This document shows positions 1-11,164 of a stretch of DNA of 64,000 bases, piece after piece (within the stretch, counting starts at the first letter, position 1; each line of letters starts with the position of its first letter). Below the pieces are notes generated by a model that was not told where the DNA came from, searched no databases, and was given only the letters and a program-made list of their open reading frames with translations. Origin of the DNA: Thelonectria olida (Eukaryota; Ascomycota; Sordariomycetes; Hypocreales; Nectriaceae); assembly GCA_020736575.1 (NCBI GenBank), contig JAGPYM010000011.1:992001-1056000 (forward strand). The letters run 5' to 3'. Position numbers and translations under genes: made by a program.

Positions 1-890
1 CAAGTCTTTTAGATATAATCTGTAAAGACGCAAATAGAGAAGTAGATATTGGACGTGGTAGCTCTCACTCTACTTTGCTTGCCGATAGCCGTCTATTTGT
101 GTGCAGTGTGCGCAGTGCATCGTGATGATCGAAGCAGCGAATGAGAATATTCACTCGCAGCGCGGTTTGTCCCAGGATTGAATGCTCGGCGATCTCGAGC
201 GAACTCTCCAAGCACAATCTGGAGGATGAGCCAATTGAAGCTGGGCAATTACCATTATTCGGGGGCGCCGAATCCAATTCCCGGAGCATGTCCGGATTCT
301 CGGCATCATGGTGGACGGGTCTTATTTCGCGCTCTGAGCAAAGCAGAAATGATGTCAGATTCAAACGCTTTAGTTCAGGGATTTCGAGGGTTAGTCAGTA
401 GCCGCGTCGTCTAGACCCTGACGTCAGTATCGACCGCCCAGATTGGAACCGTTGCCCGCCGTATGAGTCCGAAGACGGCAAATGCAGCGTCTCTGATGGC
501 GAATAGTCGCAGCTGTCAATGCCGACCGTTCCACCTCCGAGTGGCCGATCTTCCGCCTGGGCGTTGTCTGTCACTAGCAAGCGTCGAGATTGAGCGTCAA
601 TCATCAACATGGCGAGTTGTCTCGCTTGGCTTCCATCCGGCATCCTCTCGCCGGATTGTCTGTCTCGGCCGGGACGGCCGAAATGCTCATTCACGTCCGT
701 CATGTCAAGAACGAGTGCAATCAAGTCATATCGTGGATTTGAATTTTCATATATAAGTACAGACCAAACTTCATAACCCATCACTCGATCATCATCTCAT
801 CTTCCCTTGCAGCCATCAGCATCACAGCGACCGCTTCTTAATAATTAATACTCAAACCTCTACCAATCAACCAACCAACTAAACCTCAAA
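1..890. other. Upstream region of the catalase gene
   Basis: No convincing gene is visible; the open frames here overlap each other on both strands and show no recognisable protein. The last 150 bases hold a TATA box and a C/T- and A-rich leader typical of fungal 5' untranslated regions. Confidence 0.5.
750..757 (+). promoter_or_regulatory. TATA box of the catalase gene
   Basis: TATATAAG lies about 135 bases upstream of the catalase ATG at 891, followed by a leader without other ATGs in a good context. The spacing fits a fungal core promoter; transcription start is not determined. Confidence 0.5.
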
Positions 891-2773
891 ATGGCCATCT
901 TAAGCGCATCTTCAGGCCCAGTCTATACGCTCTCGGAAGGTGAGTGCATCATCAAGTTTGCTCATTAAATAGTCCTTGTCCAGACTAAAACCCACCACAC
1001 AGGATGTCCCTACGCGGATCCAACGACTTCTCAGCGTTTCAGCGACGGGAGTCCCATCAAGGGCCTCATGCTTCTACAGGACACTCAACTCATTGAGACT
1101 CTCGCGCATTTCAACAGGGAGAGAATCCCCGAGCGAGTCGTTCACGCTCGAGCAGTCGGCGCCTGGGGAGAGTTCGAAGTCACCCACGACATTTCTCACT
1201 TGACTGATGCCAAATTCCTCAATGGTATCGGTACCAAGACCAAGGCCCTCATTCGCGTGTCTACCGTTGGCCCTGGAGCCGGCTCTGCTGATACGCTCCG
1301 CGATGTGCGAGGCTGGGCACTGAAACTTTTCACTGAGGAGGGCAACCAGGACTTCGTCTTCAACGACATTGTAAGACCAACTCCAGTTCTCTTCTTCGGT
1401 TGAATCTCTAACGATTAATCAGCCCGTCTTCTTCATTCGGGATCCCATCAAGTTCCCCAGCCTCAACAGATCCCACAAGCGACACCCCGCCACCAACATC
1501 ACCGACAGCAACATGGTGAGTTCTAAATCATGCATAATCCATGACTACGGCTAATACTTCGTCCCATCTAGTTCTGGGAGTATGATCACATTCTCGTTTT
1601 CCAAGGTGCCGCATCAATCTTACTGACTTGAACCAGCTTTCACAACCATAACCCCGAAGGCATTCACGCTCTGATGATGCTCTTCTCCGACCGTGGCATC
1701 CCAAAGACTGTACGACACACCAATGGATACAGTGGACATACCTACAAGCTGGTCAAGAACGATGGTTCATTCGTCTACGTCAAGATCCAATTCAAGTCGA
1801 ATCAAGGCAACGACACAATGTCCGACGAGGAAGCTGCCAGGCTTGCCGGCCAGGATGCAGACAACCATACTGCCGACTTGTGGAATGCAATCGACTCTGG
1901 AAACTTTCCGTCTTGGACTGCGTATCTGCAGGTCATGACCCCAGAGCAAGCCCAAGGATACAAATGGAACATCTTTGACATGACCAAGATCTGGCCACAC
2001 GCCGATTTCCCCCTCATTCCTTTCGGAAAATTGACTCTGAACAGAAACGTGAGCGTCCCTTTATCTCAAAGATGATCCATCGCTAACCATACCCCAGCCT
2101 GGGAACTACTTTGCCGACATTGAGCAAGCGGCGTTCTCGCCGTCAACCATGGTCCCCGGCATCGGCCCTACTGCCGATCCAAGTATGCACTTCTCGAGTA
2201 TTTAATGTCCATGGGCTCACCTATTTTATAGTCCTCCAGGCGCGCATGTTTGCCTACCCTGACGCTGCCCGGTACCGACTTGGCGTCAACTATCAGCAAC
2301 TGCCCGTCAACCGTCCTATCTGCCCCGTCTACAGCCCCTATCAACGCGACGGCTTCATGAATGCCACCGAAAACTACGGCGGCGACCCCAACTACGTCCG
2401 CTCCTCCCTCAGGCCTATTCGATTCCACGGAAGCGTTGGCGCACCCGGCTCGGCCGTCGGGGGCCACGACGAATGGGTCGCAGGCGCTGTCAGCAGTTAC
2501 ACATCGGAAATGACGGACGACGACTTTGTGCAGCCGCGGGCCTTCTGGAACATGCTGGGTAAGCAGCCTGGTCAGCAAGAACATCTGGCGGGAAATGCGG
2601 CCAGACATCTGGGCTCTGCCCACCCCAGTCTGCACCAAGATGCACTTGGTGAGTAGTTCTGCTCGTTGGCCTATTGTCTCGATACTAACCCTTGTTTCCT
2701 AGACAATTTTGCACGTGTCGACCCTGCCCTTGCGGAGATAATTCGTCAAAACATTCAGGCCAACGTTCTGTAG
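891..2773 (+). CDS. Catalase (small-subunit, clade 3 type)
   Basis: Heme catalase degrading hydrogen peroxide. Eight exons rebuild a 500-aa protein: 891-939, 1003-1370, 1423-1515, 1572-1579, 1637-2048, 2098-2182, 2232-2648, 2703-2773; all junctions are GT-AG and lengths sum to 1503 nt. Family landmarks: an N-terminal CPYADP stretch, RVVHARAVGAWGEFEV (active-site His), FWDFHNHNPEGIH created only by splicing an 8-nt exon, RGIPKTVRH.NGYSGHTYK, and the proximal heme segment ARMFAYPDAARYRLGVNY with its Tyr ligand. The length of about 500 aa without the C-terminal flavodoxin-like domain places it with small-subunit catalases rather than the large secreted ones. No signal peptide is seen. The 3' end converges with the annexin gene. 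Confidence 0.93.
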
Positions 2774-3449
2774 CCGCAGCAGGAGAGAGATACAAGAAGC
2801 TGGGTGGTAAAGGCGGCCGGTCATGCGATGGTGCAGCACCTTGAGGGTTACACAAGCCGAGGCGGACAATGAGTGACCGACATTGATGCGGCCAAGAGGA
2901 AGGACTTGATTCATCTTTGGCCGATGCCTGAATCGACAGTATCCTAGACTGAAGAAGATCTTTATAGTGCGATCGAAATCAAGTCCCTTGGGATGTTTTC
3001 GGTTTTAAGAAAAGAAGTAGCTAGTACCTTATAATACACATACTTTATTGTAGTTAATATAGCCCCGCGAACATCTCTTAACTAAGTCATCAAGTCCTGA
3101 AAACCCGGGTTGTCTGGATTTCTGGCGGCAGATTTCATGTCGTCCTCGTCTGCTGGCTTCACCTCCAGGTGCCCATGTATTACTAGCTGTGGCCAATTCG
3201 GGATATGCCATGGTGATATTAATTTTGAACGAAGCTAAATGGCACAGTGTCCCGAAGAGTGGCTCGGAATTGCTTGTCACATAGGATGCATTCAAGACTA
3301 CGCAGAGTATAACGATTAGTTGTTGGTGTTTGAACGTGAATTTTATTCGTAAACTAAATCATTCATCATAACCAAAGCTGCCACCAACCATCCTCCAGTT
3401 CCCCCGAGCCAAAGTCCAAGAATGAGAAGACCAACTAACCACTCAACTA
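2774..3449. other. Convergent 3' intergenic region
   Basis: Lies between the 3' ends of the catalase (plus) and the annexin (minus). I see no gene; it should hold both 3' untranslated regions. Confidence 0.5.
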
Positions 3450-5038
3450 CTACTTCTCCCCTATCAGCGCCATGATCACATCCTCATAGTCACCGCTCAG
3501 GAACTCCTTCACATGCTTGCCCAGCATCACGCCATACTGCTTCTTGTAAGCAGCCTTTGCTTCCTGCAGCCGCTGCGGGTTCCAGTACAAGCTCACGACT
3601 CGGTTGATGAAGAGGCGGTCCTTCCCCCTCTGCAGCGCCTGGCCAAGTCTGAGCGCATCCGCATGGCCTCGGTCCTTGCCCTGGAGGATAATGCGCAGCA
3701 GAGCGTCCTCCATGTCGCCCCGGAACTCGTCAGCGATGACCTTTTCCAGGCTGCGGTGGTACTTTGCATGGTAGACTCTTGACAGCTCGCGCAACTGGTT
3801 GTCGTTGGCGGCCACCAGAATCTGGGCCACAGCAATGTCGTTCGTGCCAATGGTGCCCTCGGTGGCGCGCTGGAGCTCGGTGACCTTGTGATCGATATAG
3901 TTGGGGTCGACGGGGACCGCATCTTCCGCACGTGTGGCTCCCAGGATCATGCTGTACATGCGGTATAGCGTATCATCGACATCATCCTTGATGTCTTCGG
4001 CGAGCTCCTTGCCCCTGAGTTTCCTGTACTCGACGATAATGGCGCGAATGTCGGCGTTGGAGCGGCAGAGGAGCACGTCGTTCAGAGCCTCTTCGTCAGT
4101 GCCGGCCCTGACGAGCGCCTTCTTGAGGATGCGGGCGTCGCTTCCCAGCGGGCCGCTGACCAGAGCGAGGAGGACCGTCTCGAATTCGCCGCGCGTCTCC
4201 TTTTCGATGTCCTGGGCCAAATCGCGCATGAAGCGCTTGTTGTAGTCCTCGACAAGCTGTGCAATTGCCCACGGATTGCTGTACTTTCGCTGGATGAGCA
4301 CCTTGATCAAAGCCCTTTCATCGCAGCCGAAACCCTTCATGGCCTTTCTCAGGGACTCGGCGTCGGCGCTTGTGTCGACGCGCGGAACCGCCGCTCTCTG
4401 GTTAATGTCGTAGCCTGGGGAAGCTGGCGTCGGGGGCACGTTCATCTGGCCGTACGGCGGCACCCCCTGGGGAGGCTGCCCTTGCCATTGCTGGGGCGCT
4501 CCATATTGCTGTTGTTGGGGGGATATTGGCCTTGTTGGGGAGGGTATTGGCCCTGTTGCTGAGGAGGATATTGGCCTTGCAGCTGCTGCTGGCCGTATTG
4601 CGACTGAGGTGGTTGCTGGCCATACGGGGCTGGTGATTGTTGGCCGTAGGGAGCGCCCTGTGGCGGTCGCCCGTATTGGGGCTGTGCAGGCGGGTACTGC
4701 TGTTGCTGCTGGCCGGGCGGGGGAGTTCCGTAGCCGCCATAGGGCTGGTTCTGGGGCGGCTGCTGGCCCTGAGGAGGGCCGCCGTAGTAGGGCTGGTTCT
4801 GATACTGTCCTTGGGGAGGTTGCTGGCCTCCATACTGTCCTTGAGGAGGCGGTTGACCTCCGTACTGCCCCTGAGGAGGTTGCTGCTGTCCATAGTAACC
4901 CTGCTGCTGGCCATATGGCGGCTGCTGACCACCTGGAGGAGCTTGGCCGCTGGGAGGGGGTGGACCGCCCGGATATCCCGACTGCTGGGGGTAGCCGCCG
5001 GTCGGGGCCTGTCCGTAATAGGGCTGTTGGGGGTTCAT
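3450..5038 (-). CDS. Annexin with Pro/Gln/Gly/Tyr-rich N-terminus (apparent frameshift)
   Basis: Calcium-dependent phospholipid-binding protein of the fungal annexin type. From the ATG at 5038 the N-terminal ~170 residues are low-complexity PPxGQ/YGQQQ repeats. The core has four annexin repeats, beginning with a segment containing LRKAMKGFGCDERALIKVL and ending YEDVIMALIGEK. The two halves lie in different frames: the N-terminal frame runs from 5038 into a six-G tract (plus strand) at 4517-4522, and the core frame is open from just after it to 3450. The span is 1589 nt, one short of a multiple of three, and the repeat pattern continues smoothly if one base is missing. No intron is needed. A sequencing or assembly slip in a homopolymer is the simplest explanation; a true inactivating mutation is possible. 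Confidence 0.85.
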
Positions 5039-5676
5039 TGTCGGGGGGCGAAGATGATGCGAGAGAGCTGCAGGTGGGAAGAGAAAGAGGATGCTTTTTC
5101 CAAGAGGGGTCGGTCAGATGGCTTACTCTTGATGAAATAGCGAACGAGCTGCATGTGCGGCCAAAAGGAGGCCTCCTCTTGTTGGTTTGACTTGCAGCAT
5201 CCTGCAGGCTGAGGTTCGCTTCTGTGCCAATGAGAGCGGCGCAGTCTGATGGTCGAACCATCCCCTCACTTGGATCGCCGGAGTCGGTCGCAAGGCGGAC
5301 TAGGATGACGATACGTCTCTGTTTGCGTGCGTGAGTGCCCCTGGTAGGCAACCTCCATGTGGTGGGTTTGGGCTTGGTGCATGTCACCCACCCTGGCGGC
5401 ACAGCATTCCAGAAGAAAAAATGCCCAAAAAAATTAGTCTAAAATTCGGCATGATGCTCGCGAGGCAGAATTGGCTTTTCGTTGCCTGAGGAATTGCGTC
5501 ACACCAGCGACCGAACGAACGCCTTGTGGCTGACTGTCACTCGACCGACCTGGCCAGACGTGCATCCGATCGAGGAAGGATAAATGGGAAATAAATGACA
5601 AATATTATGCTAATGACCGAGCTATCTACATGAAGTTATCGACAGGGTGTGTCAATTATTATTATTACCATCATCC
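5039..5676. other. Intergenic region upstream of annexin
   Basis: Annexin promoter side and the 3' side of the GH5 gene (both minus strand). A CT-rich leader precedes the annexin ATG. The minus frame of the annexin core happens to stay open up to 5402 but lacks low-complexity continuity and is not taken as coding. Confidence 0.45.
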
Positions 5677-7234
5677 TCACGCGCCGAGGAAGAACAGCGC
5701 CGCGCCCAACATCAATCCACCCGTCAAGGTCTGGACGCTCCGCGCGTACCCTGCGTTGTCTTTATCCGCCGTCGATGAAGCCTTGCTGGCACCTGTTTCC
5801 GTTGCGCTGGCCGACTCCGACGAAGGATCCTCCTCCTTGAACACGCGGTCTGTCGACTTGGCCGAGTTCTGTGCCATGGTCGCTGTCGTCGTCTCGTCGG
5901 CGTCGGCAGTCTTGGTCTTGGTCGCTATGGTCTTCGTCTTCGTCTTGGTCGAGCTCGACGTCGTGAGAGGGCCGCCGTCCTCGATAAACGGCTTGATGAC
6001 GCACTCCTTCATCAGTTTGTTGTCGGTGTAGTCTCCAGGCGAGCCCGATGGCGAGAGGTTGAGAATGTAGTCACTCTCGAAGCTGCCCGCTCCCCAGGCA
6101 ACGAAGCCGATGTAGACGTCCGAGTTGTCGCTGATGGCCTTGTTCTGGGCGCAAAACTTCTCAATGCACTATCATCCATCGATTAGCATGCGGACATGAC
6201 AGTCCAGCTCACGTCCGTCCACTCACAGATTCGTCCAGAGATGCTCCCGACTCGGAGATCATGCACTTGCGCTTGTTCTTCCTCAGCCAGCTCGCCAGCT
6301 CCTCAAAGGCCTTCACGTTGTCCGTCGTGCACTCCGTGTACGTGCCCGAGTTGTTGATGTCGAGATACTTGTGCACGTCCAAGATCAGTCCATCCTTGCT
6401 TCCATCGGGGTTCGAGATGGCCGCGAGGGCCTCGGCGCTTCCCGTCGACACGAATGTTTCGGCGCTCGCAAAGTTGGTGCCGGGGAGCAGAATCATCTGC
6501 GAGGTGGCGCCCGCCTTTCGGATCGCCGTCACGGCTTTCTGGCACGTCGCCGCCCAAATCTTGATGTCGACGTCGTGGGGTTCGTTCATGAGGCCAAAGA
6601 TGATGCGGTCTTCGTCGGCGTACTTGTGTGTGATTTGTTTCCAGAGATCGACAAACACGTCGTCCGATGGTCCTCCTTGCCCAATGATTCCGCCGTCGTA
6701 TCGTGCAAAGTTGTGAAGGTCGATCATGCAATACGCTCCCGTGTCCAAGCAAGCCTGCACCAGATCGTCGTACTTGCCCCAGTTGGTCTCGTCCAGGTCT
6801 CCCAGTTCATTGTTCACAATCCATTGCCATGATGTTGCTTTTTCTGTCGTCAGCGAGATGGTCTCGAGTCGTGACAGGAGAACTTACGAAGCCGGAACAC
6901 GTTCATCTCATCATTCTTCACAAAGTGCTTCATCTGGGCCGCGCCATCGCCGCCGCCATACTGCTTCAACGGGAACTCGACGTTGTCACCTATGGGACAG
7001 CTTCCCTATGTGAAGATGAGCATCCGTCCAGGGTTCAGTAGCAAGGTAAAACCTACATCGATGTCACAGCCAAAGTCGATTCCGGGGATAGCGACTCCCT
7101 GTCTTTCGTTAGTTGTCGGACGCTCCAAGGCCGGATGGTTCGGAACTGGGAGCTTCACTTACCACATACTGTACTCTGGCCAGTGTCCTCGAAGCCAAGG
7201 CCAGAAGTGTGAAAAGAGACGACGCTGTGTGCAT
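5677..7234 (-). CDS. cel5b: GH5 endo-beta-1,4-glucanase, probably GPI-anchored
   Basis: Cellulose/beta-glucan-cleaving glycoside hydrolase family 5. Five exons (7163-7234, 7057-7098, 6888-7005, 6227-6837, 5677-6168; 444 aa) with GT-AG junctions. Residues 1-19 form a signal peptide (MHTASSLFTLLALASRTLA). The mature start GVAIPGIDFGCDID matches GH5 subfamily 5 enzymes. The acid/base Glu is in GLMNEPHD and the nucleophile Glu in MISESGASLD. There is no cellulose-binding module. After the catalytic domain comes a Ser/Thr/Lys-rich linker and a hydrophobic C-terminus ending LGAALFFLGA, the layout of a GPI-anchor signal. It resembles the membrane-bound Cel5B-type enzyme of Trichoderma; the symbol rests on that architecture. 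Its own promoter lies in the region from 7235. Confidence 0.9.
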
Positions 7235-9137
7235 GTTGTGCTGAGATTCGATGCTCCCCACCTCGTGTGCTTGGGGGGAAGCCGTATTAATTAATGGGTA
7301 AATAGAAGAGGGGAATGGATGAAGACGGCAGAAACAAGACAAGAGGAATGCGGTAATGTGGTGCAAATACGATCAAACAAGAACAAGGCTCAAGCCAACG
7401 AATGGAGGAAACAACAAAAGCATAAGCAACACCAGACAATGCAATGGTTATCGTCGATCCAACACCGTAAACGAGCGACTGGCGGGATGGATACGGAGCA
7501 AGGTTCGGATTGAGGAGTTCGCTATGGGGGCCCCGAGTATAGATGAACACCCTGTGACCCTTTGCTGACAGTTTGCGGCTGAGCCTCTCTCTCTTTCTTT
7601 CTGTTAATTGAATTGACGAGAAGGACGGCTTCGTGTTCCGACTTAGCGCCTCCTTCGGAGTCTGGAAAGCCCCCCAGTCGGGCCTTGTTCGTATTCAGAA
7701 ATAGGCGTCAGTCAGGGTCCGCAAGACGCCAAGCGTTTGCCGTCTGGATGAGACGTTCCATTCATTGCCACAAGAAGAAGCTGCGGCCAAATGCGTGCGA
7801 GACCCGTGGGGAAGGCCGGGTCAGATGAACGGCCGCGAACAAAGACGTCTGCCCGCATGAAGACGAACCTCGACGAACTGGCCTCGAAGCCCAACGGTAG
7901 ATGCTCCAGGCTGCGAACCCCTGGGACGAACGAGCCCATCCCAATGTCAGACCTCGTCCGTGCATGCTTCTAGGGCTTAGCTATCGGGTTGTTTTTCCAC
8001 GCTGATGTGCTGAGTTTGATGACAGGGCGTTTCCCCGTCGACAGGCCTGTCACGGTGGAAATGGTCAGGTTTCTCTTTGGTCCACAAACGGCTGCGCTAT
8101 GCCCAAAGACGAAGTTCCAAAGATGACTAGGCGCTGCTTTGGGCTAGACGTGAAAGGCACAATCCGTCTGTCTCTGTAGCTCGGGCGTTACGGCCCTCAC
8201 ATTGAACCCGCCTGGCCTCCCGCAGTCTCAGCCTCGCAGTCGAGACTGCTCTCAGTGTGCCTTTGCTGCGATTCATGTGTGGGCGACATCTCGCGCGTGG
8301 CGTCAATAGCCGCCAGGCACATCTCGCAAGGTCTCATTGCCCAGGTGATGATTGCCGCATTCCAGCCAAGGAGTGAGTAAGACACGGAACAATGAACAAT
8401 GCTGCAAATCTCCCAGCCAAAAGGGCAAATAGGACTAAGGCAAGTCAGCTTCCCAAGCGCCGGCCTAGCGCAGATCCCTGAATTATTTGCACTCAGGGTC
8501 TTCTCGAACGACCCCCTATTTCTGGTCATGAGGTCTCGTGCAGTTGTTCACGAAGGTCGCAGCAGCAGTAGGGAGATCTTCACTCGTGCAAAGTACAAAG
8601 CACCACGACATATTGATCATCGTGCAGCAAATGAACATCTCCGTCTTCCTGCGCGAAATACACGAAAAATTAGTCCCTCCTCAGGGTTCATCCGAGACGT
8701 GGATGGAGATGGCTGTCTCACGTCAGTCCCCGAACCCCACCCATCCTCCATCCCCAGAATGGCCCCTGGAACAAGACGTCACTAGGGGCCTTCAAGGGCT
8801 TTGCCGTCATTACGAGGGGCAAATTTTGGTTGGTCTGGGGGAGGTCTAGAATGGTGAACACGGGCTTGAGTACGAGATGCGGCCGCCTTGGGAACATCTG
8901 GTGTTGCGATGATGTCCTGAAGAGTGTCAAATGACTGATGCATTTTTACTGAAGAATAGTGACTGTTCGTAAAAGCAAGTGGCAAAGAGAAGTCGGGATA
9001 GAATGGTTTGTTTACTCATGCTTCTAAATCACCTCATTTACCTGCATACTTCGCCACGATTCGACGTCCCCAGTCCGAACCTTGGCATTATTTTACAAAG
9101 GCAATCATCAAACTCGTAAATACCATTATTTGTGATT
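7235..9137. other. Intergenic region, no gene seen
   Basis: About 1.9 kb between the GH5 start and the dihydroorotate dehydrogenase stop. Short open frames occur on both strands but none has a recognisable domain, signal peptide or intron pattern. Likely the GH5 promoter plus spacer. Confidence 0.45.
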
Positions 9138-10127
9138 CTACCACACGCCCTTGATGTCTTTGTCAATTCTTTCAAACACTCCAGGGCCTTGTTTCCCGAG
9201 TCCCGTGCCCACGGCCACCGCGGCCGCCCCGACTGATCTCATTCTGCGGTAGCCTTCGCCGTCTCGCACTCCTCCCACGCCAATGATTCGTATATGCTTC
9301 AACTCTGCCACCTCGTCGAGCATTTTGCGAATCGTAGCCACGTTTCCCAACGCAAGCGGGTGCAACGGTGGACCAGCCATGCCGCCCAGGCCAGAAGTTG
9401 GAAGCTGTGGTCTTAACCCGTCGTTCTCATGGCCCTCCAAGATTAGACACGAGCCGAGCGTGTTAGTCGCCGTCAGAAAACTCAGAGAAGATGCTACGGG
9501 CTTCAATGCGGACACCAACATGGAGAATTGGCCGTGATATGTATACGGAGGAGTTTTGATGCCGATCGCCAACGATGGCTGTTCCGGTAGCAGAGAAAGA
9601 TACTTTGCAAGCCCATCTCCGTCGTATGCGGGTGGCGGCAGACCCGAGATGTTTGGACAGCTCAAGTTGATCTCCATAGCCAGCGGGAACGGAACCTTAT
9701 GTGAAGCGTCCTCGATGCGCGCGTAGCAGGCTTGAATATCTTCCGGGGAACCAGTGACGCTGACAATGATGGTCTTGCGGATCTGCGGGTACTTGCGACC
9801 CAGCTCTAGGATGAACTGCAGGTAGCCGTCCAGTGGGATTGGGCTGTAACCGAGGTTGTTCAGACTTGCTGTTGCCTCCTCCGTGTGACCAGATGGGCGC
9901 TTTTGGGCAGATGAGGTGCCTTCGTTTGGAGCCACGGTGGCCGGATCGAAGAAGAGATATTGGTGACGGGAATGCTCGTGGTCGAAGCCATTGATAAGAG
10001 ATGTTCGGGTCGTCACTGCGCCTGTGGAAGGAGAGGTGAGAATAGCGGCAAGATCATCAATGTCCGTCGCCCATGGAGTAGCTGAATTGAGCAAGGGAGG
10101 GTCAATGGCTAAAGTAGGAGGAGCCAT
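9138..10127 (-). CDS. Dihydroorotate dehydrogenase, class 1A (fumarate-type)
   Basis: Intronless, 329 aa. Flavoenzyme oxidising dihydroorotate to orotate in pyrimidine synthesis; class 1A enzymes are cytosolic and use fumarate. Landmarks: SPSTGAVTTRTSL near the N-terminus, SLNNLGYSPIPLDGYLQF, INLSCPNISG (FMN/orotate site), IGIKTPPYT (Lys), ATNTLGSCLILE, SGLGGMAGPPLHPLALGNV, and the phosphate-binding IIGVGGVRDGEGYRRMRSVGAAAVAVGTG. The ATG at 10127 was chosen because homologous sequence begins there; an in-frame upstream extension is not family-like. No targeting peptide or membrane anchor is present, unlike the mitochondrial class 2 enzyme that normally serves uridine synthesis in filamentous ascomycetes, so this is probably an additional paralogue. 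Confidence 0.88.
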   Translation of the reverse strand: MAPPTLAIDPPLLNSATPWATDIDDLAAILTSPSTGAVTTRTSLINGFDHEHSRHQYLFFDPATVAPNEGTSSAQKRPSGHTEEATASLNNLGYSPIPLDGYLQFILELGRKYPQIRKTIIVSVTGSPEDIQACYARIEDASHKVPFPLAMEINLSCPNISGLPPPAYDGDGLAKYLSLLPEQPSLAIGIKTPPYTYHGQFSMLVSALKPVASSLSFLTATNTLGSCLILEGHENDGLRPQLPTSGLGGMAGPPLHPLALGNVATIRKMLDEVAELKHIRIIGVGGVRDGEGYRRMRSVGAAAVAVGTGLGKQGPGVFERIDKDIKGVW

Positions 10128-10876
10128 TTTGGTGTTTATGTGAGAGAGTGGTCGCTTGATGCGAGATAGGTGAGAAGAAAATGAGGGGTTAACGAACAAG
10201 CGTTGTCGAGGGGCGCCGATAACGATATGCGTTTATGTAAGCTACGTATTCAAACATGACAATAAGTAAGTCATGATATGGGTTGTAAGTGATATGAAAC
10301 AACTGATGCTGTTGAAAATTGTTCATCTCAAGGGCCAAACACATCTGAACTCGACAAGTGCTGGACTTGCTCGATGCTGCCCATCTGTTTTCGAAGATGC
10401 CATGTTCCGTCATTCAGCTGACGAGGTTTATTGCATTCATGTTCATAAATTCACGCATTTCATCTTGTTAGAGTTGGTGATATGCCTGCTGGCCTTTCTC
10501 ATGTCTTTGTTGGCATGCAAACTGAATAAGCTCGAATCCTTGATGCTAAAACGACGGATGGAAAGCATATCACTTTCACGGACGTTGAGAGAAGATCCTG
10601 AGGAGACGAACGTTTACCTAGCTTACTGGTCTCCTGACGAGACTCAAGTTCTGTCTATGATGGGCTCTGGTTTAGGAACATAGTCATGAAGCCAAGCTGG
10701 ACCTTAGGACGTTTTGACGCAAAGAAAAGAATCTTCCAGGTTGTTTTTTTTTTACTTCACTCTGTGTCGAATTCAATTGACCCAAGTGTCGTGTTCTCGC
10801 GAGCGTCACACCTTTCAGTACGATACAAGGCCTTTTATTGTATGGCATGCCTCCCTCAGGCAGCGGTCTTTCAACA
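10128..10876. other. Intergenic region
   Basis: Promoter side of the dihydroorotate dehydrogenase gene. A plus-strand open frame at 10273-10683 has no recognisable features and is not called. A T-run occurs near 10744. Confidence 0.4.
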
Positions 10877-11164
10877 TCATTCAACAAGCTGGCCACGGAG
10901 CCCAAACCCATCCCGGATCTTTAACACCTCATCGTTAATACCCCTAACTTCCAGTCGTCCATATTTTAGTTTCGCCTGTGTGATTTTAGAGTTGCATTGC
11001 GAAGAGCACTTGTCGGATAGTTCATCCAAGGCCGTATTCCATGTGGATAAGAGAAGCGTCGAAAAGTTAGTATCGCGAGCTTTTCTCCCGTTCGTAGAAT
11101 AGGCCACCAACCCAGCGATGACCGTGATTAAACACGCCGTAAAGGCCACTGTATAAAAATACAA
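10877..11164 (-). pseudogene. C-terminal remnant of a fungal membrane protein (uncertain)
   Basis: A 95-codon minus-strand frame encodes one hydrophobic helix (YTVAFTACLITVIAGLVAY) followed by a stretch with NFSTLLLSTWNTALDELS, ITQAKLKYG and a GFGLRG end. This order (helix, then FS.LL.TRN..LD.LS, then TKL.FG, then FG..G) recalls the C-terminal tail of a large family of uncharacterised multi-pass fungal membrane proteins. The upstream part expected on the minus strand is missing: it runs into very AT-rich DNA with stops. The recognition is from memory of the family and is moderate at best; a short independent gene is possible. Confidence 0.35.

Noticed and set aside
3450..5402. A 650-codon minus frame covering the annexin
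   Set aside because: Only its C-terminal part is annexin; beyond 4520 it reads the low-complexity repeat in the wrong frame. The true N-terminus is the other frame starting at 5038.
10273..10683. A 136-codon plus frame
   Set aside because: One hydrophobic stretch but no family resemblance, no intron signals and an unsuitable start; treated as chance.
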